The notes under the pieces were generated by a model that saw only the letters and a list, made by a program, of their open reading frames with translations, made no database searches and was not told the origin of the DNA. A stretch of 64,000 nt of DNA, from positions 1,929,501 to 1,993,500 of the forward strand of contig OX463842.1 in the NCBI GenBank assembly GCA_949825065.1, in the 5' to 3' direction. Positions within the stretch are counted from its first letter, which is position 1; every line of letters starts with the position of its first letter. The DNA is from Odontocerum albicorne. Lineage: Eukaryota > Arthropoda > Insecta > Trichoptera > Odontoceridae. This document shows, piece by piece, positions 63,701-64,000 of this stretch. The position numbers and the translations under genes were made by a program.

Positions 63701-63815
63701 AAAAGCTCCCACTGAGAGGCGTGTCTCTATTGGTTGAATGAGAGAGGGGTGGAACTTGAGGGGCGGAGCTATTTGATGATGCGTCTTGATTGGTTGATGG
63801 TGTCCAAACCCAGTA
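63701..63815. promoter_or_regulatory. Promoter-like block: two inverted CCAAT boxes and a GC box
   Basis: CTATTGGTTGAATGAG (ATTGG at 63729-63733) and TGATTGGTTGATGG (ATTGG at 63789-63793) flank GAGGGGCGGAGC (63758-63769). The spacing of 60 bases between the two ATTGG motifs and the GC box in between is the arrangement of many CCAAT/GC-box promoters. No transcript is visible. Confidence 0.3.
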
Positions 63816-64000
63816 AGCGTGATAAAATAGTGGAAAATCGATTATTTTAATGTCACCTTTTTGGAAACAATGTGTCATTGATACTGTACAGTAGATAATT
63901 GGATACATAATGAATAAATAATTAAAAGGAAAAAAAACATGATACAATTTAAAATTGAATTAACCTAGTGACGACAAAATTTAAAAAAAATCTACTATCG
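63816..64000. other. AT-rich window end, nothing recognised
   Basis: No gene or repeat recognised. Confidence 0.3.

Overview
This window looks like non-coding, transposon-saturated nuclear DNA from an insect. It is strongly AT-rich and full of A/T runs. The only long intact reading frame is a retrotransposon polyprotein, and almost everything recognisable is mobile. The mixture is typical of insects: mariner/Tc1 elements, Jockey-type and RTE-type LINEs, a Penelope-like family, TTAA-flanked piggyBac-like MITEs and a tRNA-derived SINE. Some decayed reverse-transcriptase tails (LTKQIY.A.V type) resemble families I associate with moths and butterflies, so Lepidoptera is my guess, not a proof. No bacterial-style operon, CRISPR array, rRNA gene or functional tRNA gene is seen.

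Layout. 0-13 kb: part of a dispersed 3'-end repeat, two inverted Jockey tails (1.7-2.3 kb and 12.1-12.9 kb), a palindromic mariner derivative (4.07-4.84 kb), many eroded LINE tails and SINE copies, and a Penelope-like copy at 10.25-10.63 kb that sits inside an older LINE tail. 13-20 kb: a Tc1-like fossil with a perfect 29-bp hairpin, two opposed copies of a TTAA MITE, a nested palindrome and a deleted IS630/mariner element. 20-29.4 kb: two copies of a LINE 3' end with a (TAA)n tail, a SINE with a clear 13-bp target duplication, a 38-bp tandem array carrying E-boxes, and long stretches with nothing recognisable. 29.8-34.4 kb: the centrepiece, a complete mariner whose transposase frame is split by a full-length RTE-type LINE with an intact 994-codon ORF, bounded by an 11-bp target duplication. 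34-47 kb: more Penelope-like palindromes, one of them split by a TTAA MITE, an RTE-like tail with a 16-bp target duplication, a 24-bp minisatellite and an internally deleted mariner. 47-54 kb: the best candidates for host sequence, namely a CpG-rich block at 50.7-51.6 kb with a good plus-strand splice donor at 51241 and a short proline-rich minus-strand candidate first exon at 49.8 kb, followed by a mariner fossil and another TTAA MITE. 54-64 kb: a 97-bp satellite, an inverted-repeat element, a 300-bp direct duplication with a long AT microsatellite, a 216-bp truncated RTE copy with target duplications, and a promoter-like block near 63.75 kb.

The most interesting signal is the Penelope-like family. 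Each arm carries a hammerhead-ribozyme-like core (CTGANGA, a four-base stem II, then GAAACCGGTA). Substitutions among copies keep stem II paired, and two copies are head-to-head palindromes. One copy is directly preceded, on its own strand, by a reading frame resembling the C-terminus of Penelope-type GIY-YIG proteins. Nested insertions give a relative chronology: LINE tail older than the Penelope-like copy at 10 kb, Penelope-like palindrome older than the TTAA MITE at 34.8 kb, and mariner older than the RTE at 30 kb.

All calls come from reading the sequence by eye, without alignment or database search. Boundaries not fixed by a target duplication or terminal repeat are approximate.
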